Source: G11 sp947167445
Lineage (GTDB): Bacteria > Bacillota > Clostridia > Lachnospirales > Lachnospiraceae
DNA length: 15,823 nucleotides
Assembly: GCA_947167445.1 (NCBI GenBank)
Contig: CAMVID010000029.1
Span: forward strand, 1 to 15,823
Reading direction: 5' to 3'
Position 1 is the stretch's first letter, and every line of letters starts with the position of its first letter. Positions 1 to 6,458 of the stretch are shown here, one piece after another. Made by a program: the position numbers and the translations under genes. The notes beneath the pieces are model-generated. The model saw only the letters and a program-made list of their open reading frames with translations. It was not told the DNA's origin and made no database searches.

Positions 1-73
1 AAGGTTTATGATTGCATTCACTTTTTCTAACTTGCAATTACTTTTTCACTCAAAGTTATGCTCCATTTCCAAT

Positions 74-118
74 AAAAAAAAAGGCAACCACCGCAGCTTT
101 TTTTCTGCAGTGATTACC
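74..118 (-). terminator. Rho-independent terminator of the WYL regulator gene
   Basis: Read on the minus strand, a 14-bp stem (arms at 105-118 and 83-96) with an 8-nt loop is followed by nine consecutive U (A run at 74-82). The only departures from Watson-Crick pairing are three G.U wobbles, all tolerated in the minus-strand RNA. It lies just past the stop codon at 136-138, so it ends the WYL transcript. Confidence 0.88.
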
Positions 119-135
119 CGAAAGATTGCTTTTAT

Positions 136-1128
136 CTATTTCATATTGTCGAGGAAGGCTTTGGCCTCTTTCTTCATTTCCTCCACAACTTCTTCTGGTC
201 CGACTACCTTCACATCCTTCCCCAGGCTGAAGATCCAGCCGAAGAACTGAGGGCTGATATTTACATCCACGTTCAGCTCACTGTGATCAGCATCGAGCTT
301 ATGGAAAGTGATATCCTTGCCGAATCTGTCCAGGAACACGCCGCACATATAATTGGCAAAGTGGATTTTTACCTTCTTATTGATCCCGTTGTACATTCCG
401 AAAGTGGCTTTGGAGTATGTGGCCATGTCGAAGTCCTTGAATAGATTCTTACCTTCTCGTTTTTCATCCGTAACGGAAAGTCTCATCATCTTGTCCACAC
501 GGTAATGCTTGATTTTTCCATCCCAGCTGTCATAGGCAATCATGTAATAGTTCTCGTCATCCCATGTCAGAGCCCAGGGGCTTACGACGAACCACTCGCC
601 ATTATTTCTGGCGACAAGCTTCTTGTCGATATCCCACTTGTAATATTTGAACCGGATCTTTTTATTCTCATTGATAGCTGTATGAATATCATCAACATTG
701 TAATAAACGGATTCGTTCATCGCCTTTACTCTGTCGTTGATATAGACCTGGCGCTGTAGCTGACCGGCCTGATGCTCACTGACAAATCCTTTGATTTTGG
801 AGATGAGCTCATGTGACTTGGTCTGCGTGATAAACTTGGAGGACTGGATTGCGTCGATCAGGAGCTTCACCTCAGCCAGTTCAAATTCCCTAGCGCCGAC
901 ATGGTAATAGGTCTCTCTTCCAATCTGTTCCTTAATAATCTCCACGCCGAACTTCTCAGTCATATCAGCAAAGTCTGCATAGATACTTTTTCGTTCTGCG
1001 GTCACGTCGTATTTTTCAAGCTCGTCCATGATCTGGGACATAGTAAGTGCATGTTCATCATCGGTCTTTTCAAGCATGACCTTCATTAGGTAAGTAAACT
1101 TAAATTTCTGATTGCTTCCTCTGGACAT
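136..1128 (-). CDS. WYL-domain transcriptional regulator (DeoR/YafY-like)
   Basis: A 330-residue cytoplasmic regulator. Residues about 1-75 form an N-terminal winged-helix region that includes TAERKSIYADF (43-53), typical of this family's recognition-helix area. Residues about 145-215 hold the WYL ligand-binding domain, with IRFKYYKWD (158-166) and VSPWALTWDDENYYMIAYD (182-200). The name-giving W-Y-L is N-Y-Y here, a common variant. The C-terminal WCX extension reaches the end. Known members bind nucleotides or oligonucleotides and switch DNA binding; the ligand and targets here are unknown. The start is an ATG preceded by GAGG with 6-nt spacing. It lies 42 bp downstream of the small helical gene on the same strand and may share its transcript. 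No neighbouring phage-defence genes, often linked to WYL proteins, are visible. Confidence 0.88.
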   Translation of the reverse strand: MSRGSNQKFKFTYLMKVMLEKTDDEHALTMSQIMDELEKYDVTAERKSIYADFADMTEKFGVEIIKEQIGRETYYHVGAREFELAEVKLLIDAIQSSKFITQTKSHELISKIKGFVSEHQAGQLQRQVYINDRVKAMNESVYYNVDDIHTAINENKKIRFKYYKWDIDKKLVARNNGEWFVVSPWALTWDDENYYMIAYDSWDGKIKHYRVDKMMRLSVTDEKREGKNLFKDFDMATYSKATFGMYNGINKKVKIHFANYMCGVFLDRFGKDITFHKLDADHSELNVDVNISPQFFGWIFSLGKDVKVVGPEEVVEEMKKEAKAFLDNMK

Positions 1129-1170
1129 AACTATACCTCGCTTTATATCTCTGATTCTGCTTGCATGTAC

Positions 1171-1713
1171 TCATCCGTCCTCTGCAACTGCACGTAACAT
1201 TTTTTGATGTAGTTCAACAAAATGAACAAAAGCATCGGCTGCTTCTATTAATACTGTATTTCGTTTCTCCGGAAGGCTGATTCCAACCTGAATGTTTATC
1301 TTATTATCCTTAACTTCATCTATCATCTGGTAAAAGGCTTTTGATGATAAGTGAATATATCCACTTGCTTGATCATATACTTGCTTAAATTGAGGATCCA
1401 CTTCATCGGTTATTCTATTCTTCAAATTACTATCTGAAAGGTTCTTTCCAAGATTATCCTTTTTCTTATTGATTGGTTCTCCGTCTATAATGCAATTAAC
1501 AACCTCGTTCTTATTTTGTGCAACAAATGCTGCATATGATCTTAAACAATTATCCATCTGTAGCCGTAGCATAGCACCTACACATGTAAGATTTCTTTGC
1601 TCCAACATACAAATAAAGCCATCAATCAATCCTGTACATCTATCAGCTGATGCACAAAAGAAAAAATTTTCTAAAAATAGATTGTTGCCTATTATTTTTC
1701 CTGCCAAAAACAA
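1171..1713 (-). CDS. Small alpha-helical protein of unknown function, 5' end probably frameshifted
   Basis: The open frame starts directly after a stop (plus 1723-1725). Its first usable start is a TTG at 1711-1713 with no ribosome binding site, which is unconvincing. The 180 residues are mostly helical and soluble. Conserved-looking stretches are ASADRCTGLIDGF, LRLQMDNCLRSYAAF and QASGYIHLSSKAF. The pattern resembles a widespread hypothetical family, possibly DUF5677-like, but I do not recognise it firmly. The missing N-terminus sits upstream in another frame (1692-1784). One extra A in the AAAA run (plus 1719-1722) would join both parts into a 204-residue protein starting MTNQEYEVEIGYRIEKLKKY. 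So this is either a recent pseudogene, a sequencing error, or less likely programmed frameshifting. The WYL gene follows 42 bp downstream. Confidence 0.6.
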   Translation of the reverse strand: MFLAGKIIGNNLFLENFFFCASADRCTGLIDGFICMLEQRNLTCVGAMLRLQMDNCLRSYAAFVAQNKNEVVNCIIDGEPINKKKDNLGKNLSDSNLKNRITDEVDPQFKQVYDQASGYIHLSSKAFYQMIDEVKDNKINIQVGISLPEKRNTVLIEAADAFVHFVELHQKMLRAVAEDG

Positions 1714-1784
1714 GTTTCTTTTCTATATTTTTTTAGTTTTTCAATCCTATAACCAATCTCAACCTCATATTCTTGATTAGTCAT
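1692..1784 (-). pseudogene. Frame-shifted N-terminal fragment of the small helical protein
   Basis: A 30-residue frame begins at an ATG (1782-1784) with AAGGGA nine bases upstream, a credible ribosome binding site. The charged helix MTNQEYEVEIGYRIEKLKK is followed by out-of-frame residues to a TAA at 1692-1694. It overlaps the start of the main frame (1171-1713), and a single-base insertion near 1719-1722 would fuse the two. An alternative upstream ATG at 1800-1802 (MKGYGVM) has poorer spacing. The order, strand and ribosome site make it the true 5' end of that gene rather than a separate peptide. Confidence 0.5.
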
Positions 1785-1923
1785 TACTCCATATCCCTTC
1801 ATTGGGCACATACTTATTAGGTTATATGAGCGTAACCTGCCCCTACTTCAAAAATATCTCTTTCTGTATTTTCGCATTTTTCTGCGCATTAGTCCAGTGT
1901 TTCATGTCAATTGGTTCCTTTTT

Positions 1924-1948
1924 AACGGACAGCTCTTTTCTGTCCGTT
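1924..1948. repeat. 9-bp inverted repeat, hairpin-forming
   Basis: AACGGACAG and CTGTCCGTT are perfect complements separated by 7 nt. A short TTT follows on the plus strand and AAAAAGG on the minus strand, so it is a poor terminator in either direction. It lies 140 bp upstream of the probable start of the small helical gene. Its role is unknown. Confidence 0.6.
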
Positions 1949-2067
1949 TCACAAAGTGGCGAGCAGTGCAAAGCAAGTCCTACAATTGAGTATATTTTCA
2001 TACGTCAACTTTATCATTAGGCTTTACTTCCTAAACTGTATACTAAATAAGTTTTGTCACGTTTTTC

Positions 2068-2097
2068 TACAAAATGTCCGTCAATCAACATTTTGTA
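2068..2097. repeat. 10-bp perfect inverted repeat, operator-like
   Basis: TACAAAATGT and ACATTTTGTA are perfect complements around a 10-nt centre. The AT-rich dyad with arms one helical turn apart resembles a dimer-binding operator. It is just beyond the terminator of the HExxH gene and about 285 bp before the small helical gene, so no promoter is obviously controlled by it. Confidence 0.55.
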
Positions 2098-2108
2098 ATA
2101 ATTTTCTC

Positions 2109-2135
2109 AAAAAAGACCCGCCGCACTGGCGGGTC
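2109..2135 (-). terminator. Rho-independent terminator of the pseG-hrb-HExxH operon
   Basis: On the minus strand GACCCGCC, a 5-nt loop and GGCGGGTC are followed by six U (A run at 2109-2114). The stem is an uninterrupted 8 bp. It lies 25 bp past the stop of the HExxH protein gene, so it closes the three-gene operon. Confidence 0.93.
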
Positions 2136-2160
2136 AAACACTATCTCTTATCGTTCAACT

Positions 2161-2916
2161 CTACCTTCCACAATACCCCTCAACCACCTCATAAGCCTCC
2201 TCAAGGAACCCTTCAATACTCTCTTTTCTCTCGTAGCATTCCTTAACAAGGTCCATTACACTCACTCCCGTTTCCTCATCCTTCTCGTAGAACTGGGGAT
2301 AGGCCTTGTTTTCATAGAGTGTGTATTTCCTGACACTGGGATCATTCAAAGTAGGGTCGACGATTATTTCTTCCAGGAACCACAAAGGATCGGGCCACAG
2401 TTTCTCCTCGAGATTACCGCCATGCATTTCATTCCATTTCTCGAAGAAAATCATATGGTTGATTTCATGGACGGCTCCGGAGAAGACTCTCTCCTCATCC
2501 TGATATGAGACGTAAAAGCACTTATCTTTAGTGCTTCTTGGATAGAAGGGAAGATATCCCACAAAACATAAAATTTCCGGATTGGATTCCGACCATTCAT
2601 AATTGAAAAGCTTACACTGAGCTTCGATAAACTGAGGAATAAACGAATCAAACTTCTCCCGGAAATACTTGATTCGCTCTTCTATCTCAGCGTGCTTCCC
2701 CTCAAGCCTTGCCATTACAGCTTCTCTGACTCTCGCGGCTTTCTCACTCTCGGTCCCGGAATCATTTATATCTTTTAACTCAGGGTAGAGTTTTACGGTT
2801 TTCTCAAAGAAGGGTCTGGTAGTGTTACCGGACCCTTCCTTCTCAAGATAGCCAATTATAAACTTAACATTTTCTTCCGGGTCAATCGGAAGAACTCTTA
2901 GCTTTGGCAAAAGCAT
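2161..2916 (-). CDS. HExxH-motif protein, putative zinc metallopeptidase of unrecognised family
   Basis: A 251-residue soluble protein with no signal peptide or membrane segment. AVHEINHMIFF (148-158) contains HEINH, matching HExxH, with the hydrophobic neighbours typical of a zinc-binding active-site helix. WFLEEIIVD (179-187) about 28 residues later offers a glutamate third ligand in the gluzincin pattern. The N-terminal half is charged and helical. I recognise no named family, and peptidase activity is inferred from the motif alone. The start ATG is 3 bases after the stop of the flavin reductase-rubredoxin gene, so the two are translationally close. AAGG sits only one base before the ATG, a weak ribosome site that fits coupling. 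A strong terminator follows. Confidence 0.7.
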   Translation of the reverse strand: MLLPKLRVLPIDPEENVKFIIGYLEKEGSGNTTRPFFEKTVKLYPELKDINDSGTESEKAARVREAVMARLEGKHAEIEERIKYFREKFDSFIPQFIEAQCKLFNYEWSESNPEILCFVGYLPFYPRSTKDKCFYVSYQDEERVFSGAVHEINHMIFFEKWNEMHGGNLEEKLWPDPLWFLEEIIVDPTLNDPSVRKYTLYENKAYPQFYEKDEETGVSVMDLVKECYERKESIEGFLEEAYEVVEGYCGR

Positions 2917-2919
2917 ACC

Positions 2920-3549
2920 TTATCTCACAATCTTCTCGAAATCTGCCTTAGGATGCTTGCAGATGGGGCAGATGAAATCATCGGGTAATTCCTCGCCAAC
3001 CCATTCATAGCCGCAGATTCTGCAGCGCCAGATTGTCTCGCCCTTAGAGGTTGTGCCAACTGCTTCGGGCTTGGGTTTAATGTTGTTCTGGTAGTACTCG
3101 TAGGTAACGGATGTTACGTCAGAGAGAACTTCCATTGCTGTAGGCTCACAGATAAATAAGGTGTGAGAGCCAAGATCCACGGTCTGCTTAACCTTCAATG
3201 AGAAGAAGGCGTTGGTGCCTTCTGTGATGTAAGGAACGCCGTTCTCTGCCATCTTATAGGAAGATACAGGGTAATCCGCAAACTTATCAACGTCTCTTCC
3301 GGACTGGAATCCGAAGTGCTTGAAGAGGTCAAATTTTGCCTCCTGGCTGATAACGGAAACGTTGCAAACTCCTGTCTCTACAATCATGTCATGAGTGTAG
3401 TTTGCCTTGTTAACGGCAATGGAAATGGTATTTGGCTCTGATGCAACCTGAATGGCTGTGTTTATGATGCAGCCGTTCTTCTTTTCACCCCTGACTGCGG
3501 TGCAAACAAATAAACCATAAGATAACTTATACATAGCTTTTGTGTTCAT
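2920..3549 (-). CDS. hrb: Flavin reductase-rubredoxin fusion (high-molecular-weight rubredoxin, Hrb-like)
   Basis: A 209-residue cytoplasmic two-domain redox protein. Residues 1-155 are a flavin reductase-like FMN-binding domain, starting MNTKAMYKLSYGLFVCTA as in the Hrb family. Residues 172-209 are a rubredoxin domain with CRICGY (176-181) and CPIC (194-197), giving the four iron-ligand cysteines. The linker between the pairs is short, as in rubrerythrin-type rubredoxins. In Moorella and Clostridium relatives, Hrb passes electrons from NAD(P)H to flavodiiron proteins (FprA) that reduce O2 or NO. No flavodiiron gene is in this window, so the partner would be elsewhere. AGGAGG lies 7 bases before the ATG and overlaps the stop region of the upstream pseG-like gene, so cotranscription is very likely. 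Confidence 0.87.
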   Translation of the reverse strand: MNTKAMYKLSYGLFVCTAVRGEKKNGCIINTAIQVASEPNTISIAVNKANYTHDMIVETGVCNVSVISQEAKFDLFKHFGFQSGRDVDKFADYPVSSYKMAENGVPYITEGTNAFFSLKVKQTVDLGSHTLFICEPTAMEVLSDVTSVTYEYYQNNIKPKPEAVGTTSKGETIWRCRICGYEWVGEELPDDFICPICKHPKADFEKIVR

Positions 3550-3560
3550 AGTAATCCCTC

Positions 3561-4604
3561 CTAAACATTCTTATATGCACAATACTTTATTGCATCCCTG
3601 ATATTTTCGGCGCCGCTTCCGGTAATGATGGTCTTCTCAACATGAGAAATCTTCTCTCTCTTCTCCTTGTCGAAAAGTTCTTTCAAACCCTTCGCCACAT
3701 CTTCTATAAGTTCATCACCCTTATCCCTGTAATCACCGCAGGTAGGAAAAACTCTCTTCCTTGTGATATAGTTCATCAAAGGATGCTGATTATCCGCAAA
3801 GGTGTAACCAACAACCGGAATTCCAAGAGCCATCAGCTCATACACGGTAGTTCCGCCGGCGGAAATAGCCACGTCACAGGTGGACATGAGATTCCATATG
3901 TTTTTGACATTCTTATAAAGCTTTATGTTCTTAAAGCCTGCTGCCGCCTGCTTCAAAGCCGCCTCATCGGCATAGAAACCACATACCACATGATAGGTGA
4001 TACTGGAATCCGAAGCGCTTCCAAACTTCTCTACAAACTTCCCCGTAAGGTTGTAGGCGTCCCCGCCCCCTGTGAGAATCAGCACGTTCTTAACTTCATC
4101 GCGGACTTCAAACTTAGCCTTCTTAAACTCTTTTCTGATGGGCACATAATCAGGGCCCACAAGAACCATGGTGTCGCTCTCGTAGAGTTCATCCAGCTTG
4201 TCATAGCTGGCAAATGCGTTGTAATTAAGAAGAAGCTTAACCGGATACTTGTGCTCGCCAACGTCATCTATATAGCCCACGGTGCTGATCTTGCCAAGTT
4301 CCGCGAGGTAATCGTCCGTGGCCCTGTAGCTGTCAACCATAATGAAGCTTGGCTTATTCTCCTTTAGTATTGCCTTAAATTCCTTCAGTTCCTTATCAAT
4401 TGGAACCTCCAAGGCCTCTTTTCCCCGGTAAGTTTCAAGCACCACTGCCTTATATCCTCTGGCGTTAATAAGCGGCACCGAATCCTCGCTGCAGGTCACG
4501 AACAAAACTCTCTCCTTATCCGGAAAAGCGTCGGCTATGGTCATGCACCTCATTATGTGGCCTGCGCCTATTTTATTGCTGCCGTCAGCTCTAAATATGA
4601 TCAT
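3561..4604 (-). CDS. pseG: PseG-like UDP-sugar hydrolase / GT-B fold glycan enzyme
   Basis: A 347-residue cytoplasmic protein. The N-terminal FRADGSNKIGAGHIMRC (4-20) is the PseG signature; His16 corresponds to the conserved catalytic-site histidine of the family. The C-terminal half has the GT28/GT-B nucleotide-sugar region: LTGGGDAYN (178-185) and SAGGTTVYELMALGIPVVG (248-266). PseG removes UDP from UDP-2,4-diacetamido-2,4,6-trideoxy-L-altrose during pseudaminic acid synthesis; related SpsG-like proteins act on other surface sugars. No pseB, C, F, H or I is present, so the substrate is uncertain. The ATG at 4602-4604 is preferred: AGGGAG lies 7 bases before it, whereas the TTG two codons upstream is too close. 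It is the first gene of a three-gene operon. Confidence 0.8.
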   Translation of the reverse strand: MIIFRADGSNKIGAGHIMRCMTIADAFPDKERVLFVTCSEDSVPLINARGYKAVVLETYRGKEALEVPIDKELKEFKAILKENKPSFIMVDSYRATDDYLAELGKISTVGYIDDVGEHKYPVKLLLNYNAFASYDKLDELYESDTMVLVGPDYVPIRKEFKKAKFEVRDEVKNVLILTGGGDAYNLTGKFVEKFGSASDSSITYHVVCGFYADEAALKQAAAGFKNIKLYKNVKNIWNLMSTCDVAISAGGTTVYELMALGIPVVGYTFADNQHPLMNYITRKRVFPTCGDYRDKGDELIEDVAKGLKELFDKEKREKISHVEKTIITGSGAENIRDAIKYCAYKNV

Positions 4605-4640
4605 ATACAATCTCCCTGTTGCTACACCGCCTTATTCATC

Positions 4641-4649
4641 ATTATACCA
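4641..4649 (-). promoter_or_regulatory. Extended -10 promoter of the pseG operon
   Basis: The minus strand reads TGGTATAAT, a perfect TATAAT with the TGn extension. No good -35 is seen at 16-18 bp. A start about 7 nt downstream gives a leader of roughly 30 nt carrying AGGGAG before the pseG ATG. It is back-to-back with the promoter of the DUF6044 gene. Confidence 0.65.
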
Positions 4650-4688
4650 TGAACCAAATCCTCTTCGGTAGCCTTTCCACCCCATTTA

Positions 4689-4697
4689 TGCTATGAT
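4689..4697 (+). promoter_or_regulatory. Extended -10 promoter of the DUF6044 gene, possibly leaderless
   Basis: TGCTATGAT matches TGnTATAAT with one change. Normal spacing puts the transcript start at about 4704, the A of the ATG. No ribosome binding site precedes this ATG, which agrees with a leaderless message. Without a -35 match the call rests on the -10 only. Confidence 0.45.
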
Positions 4698-4703
4698 TTC
4701 ACT

Positions 4704-6422
4704 ATGATTACCAAACTTTTAAACCGCATCGACAGCGCCCGCCTTTGGCTTTTGGGCTTCATACTGGAAATAATAGTTTTCATCCCTTATGACATAATGG
4801 GGAAGGCTTCGGTTTTTACCTGGCATGACCAGATGGATGAGAACATCTTAAACTATGTAATTACAGCCAGGCACCTTGGGGATGGGCTCAAGATCTTTCC
4901 TGAAATGATGGGTGGCCTGCCTGCTTCTTCTCTGCAGCCATATTCCTATCTTTTGACCTTCCTTTATAAGGCCTTCGACCCCTTCGTGGCTTTCCTCTTT
5001 AGCTATGCCATCATATTTGCCATGGCTTTCTTTGGAATGTATTTTCTGGTAAAAACCTTCACCCGCTCCTCTATAGCAAGCCTTATCTCAGCAGGCATTT
5101 TTGCGATGCTTCCCTTCTACCCGGTATATGGAGCAGCTGTGGCGGGAGTTCCTCTTTGCGTGTACGCTATTAAGCTTCTTTCCGAGAGGAAAAAGATAGT
5201 CCTTGCTTATTTCCTTTTGGCCCTGTTTACTTTGATGTCTCATCTGGTATTTACCGGATACGGGATTCTTGGATTCTGGCTGCTTTTCCTTATATATAAG
5301 TTTATTCGAAAAGATATTAATCGCTTTGAAGTCTCGGGCTTTATAGGGATGATAGTCCTGTATGTCCTTATAAATATTGACTTGTTTAAGGAAATGCTCT
5401 TTGGCCTTGATTCCTATGTAAGTCACAGAGAAGAATTTGTGCGCCGCGCCACTCCCTTCGCCCAAAGCTTCATGAACGTCTTCATGGGTAACGGAGAGCA
5501 TGCCTTTGCGGGGAATAAGTATCTGATTATTCCTGTTGTGGCAATTCTTGCAGTACTGGTGGTTCTCATGTTTCTCGGAAAGCTTAATCAGTGGCAGCGA
5601 AAGTTACTGATTGTTGCCCTTATAGAGTTTGCAGTTATTGTTTTGATTTGCGCCTTCTACGGATTCTGGAACTGCGGATTCGTGACAGACATCAAGAATT
5701 CAAGTTCCGGACTTTTAAGATATTTCCAGCTGGACAGATTCTATTGGCTTTTGCCCGCTTTATGGTATTCACTCCTTGGCATCTGTATTGCCATTCCCAT
5801 AAAGGAAGACAAGTTTGATATCTTAAGATACATAATCTGGGCCCTGGTTCTTCTGCCAAGCGTTATTCTTGTCAGAAACAATTCGCCCTTTTATATGTCC
5901 GTTAACCAGCTAAACAACGGAAGTAACGTAACCGGGTACATTACCTGGGAGGCATACTATTCCGAGGAAGTCTTTGAGGATATTGAAAAGGCCATAGGAA
6001 AGGATATGAGCACATACCGTGTGGGACATGTAGGCATTTGCCCCGCTCCCGCACTTATGCATGGCTTCTACACAATTGACGGCTATGCAGGAAGCTACCC
6101 CCTCTCCTACAAGCACGCCTTCCGCGAAATCATCGCCGATGAACTAGCCTTAAGTCCCGCCTCCGCCGAGTACTTCGACACCTGGGGAAGCAGATGCTAC
6201 CTCTATAACTCCCAGAGCGGCACCTCCTACATGAACGGCAAGGCAAGTGAGGTGAAATACGAAGACCTCAAGTATAACTACGACCTTTTAAAGGACCTGG
6301 GCTGTGAATACCTTTTCTCATGCGGGGAGATAGTTGACGCAAATGACGAAAATTTGGAGATTTTAGGTGTTTTTTCTAACGATACCGCCTATTGGAAAAT
6401 CTGGGTATATAGATTAAAATAG
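4704..6422 (+). CDS. DUF6044-type polytopic membrane protein
   Basis: A 572-residue integral membrane protein. About ten hydrophobic helices span residues 13-380, starting at 13-30. The first outside loop carries FTWHDQMDENILNYV (38-52), with acidic residues placed like the catalytic Asp/Glu of GT-C glycosyltransferases. The last 190 residues form a mainly soluble domain, including YRVGHVGICPAPALMHGF and DGYAGSYPLSYKHAFREII, strongly reminiscent of DUF6044 (YfhO-related) proteins. A role in moving or attaching cell-envelope sugars is inferred from fold only. The gene diverges from pseG across a 99-bp gap with back-to-back promoters, so a surface-glycan link is possible. No ribosome site precedes the ATG. 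xfp follows after 36 bp with no terminator between. Confidence 0.77.
   Translation: MITKLLNRIDSARLWLLGFILEIIVFIPYDIMGKASVFTWHDQMDENILNYVITARHLGDGLKIFPEMMGGLPASSLQPYSYLLTFLYKAFDPFVAFLFSYAIIFAMAFFGMYFLVKTFTRSSIASLISAGIFAMLPFYPVYGAAVAGVPLCVYAIKLLSERKKIVLAYFLLALFTLMSHLVFTGYGILGFWLLFLIYKFIRKDINRFEVSGFIGMIVLYVLINIDLFKEMLFGLDSYVSHREEFVRRATPFAQSFMNVFMGNGEHAFAGNKYLIIPVVAILAVLVVLMFLGKLNQWQRKLLIVALIEFAVIVLICAFYGFWNCGFVTDIKNSSSGLLRYFQLDRFYWLLPALWYSLLGICIAIPIKEDKFDILRYIIWALVLLPSVILVRNNSPFYMSVNQLNNGSNVTGYITWEAYYSEEVFEDIEKAIGKDMSTYRVGHVGICPAPALMHGFYTIDGYAGSYPLSYKHAFREIIADELALSPASAEYFDTWGSRCYLYNSQSGTSYMNGKASEVKYEDLKYNYDLLKDLGCEYLFSCGEIVDANDENLEILGVFSNDTAYWKIWVYRLK
6392..6420 (+). promoter_or_regulatory. xfp: Sigma-A-type promoter for xfp, inside the end of the DUF6044 gene
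   Basis: TTGGAA (6392-6397) and TAAAAT (6415-6420) are exactly 17 bp apart, 4/6 and 5/6 matches to consensus. The -10 ends on the first base of the TAG stop of the upstream gene. The predicted start near 6427 leaves a 32-nt leader with AAGGAG. xfp can therefore be expressed independently of the membrane protein. Confidence 0.6.
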
Positions 6423-6458
6423 CGGCATAAGGAATTCATAAAAGAAAGGAGTGACTTT

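Larger units (their letters stand above)
1785..2108. other. Gene-poor interval of about 320 bp
   Basis: No convincing gene lies here. On the minus strand a 52-codon frame (2001 to 1843, starting MKIYSIVGLALHC) has no good ribosome site at its first ATG. An internal ATG (MKHWTNAQKNAKIQK) has AAGGA ten bases upstream. A one-base shift at a T run would extend that frame to ...EVGAGYAHIT. It may be a degraded small gene, but I recognise no family. A plus-strand frame (1802-2020) covers the same bases and lacks a ribosome site. Two inverted repeats (1924-1948 and 2068-2097) are the only clear structures. A TTGACA box occurs on the minus strand but no -10 sits at proper spacing. Confidence 0.5.

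Noticed and set aside
1802..2020. 72-codon plus-strand frame in the gene-poor interval
   Set aside because: No ribosome site or promoter and a composition typical of an antisense shadow.
3642..4367. 241-codon plus-strand frame
   Set aside because: Entirely antisense to the well-supported PseG-like gene, no ribosome site, no recognisable domain.
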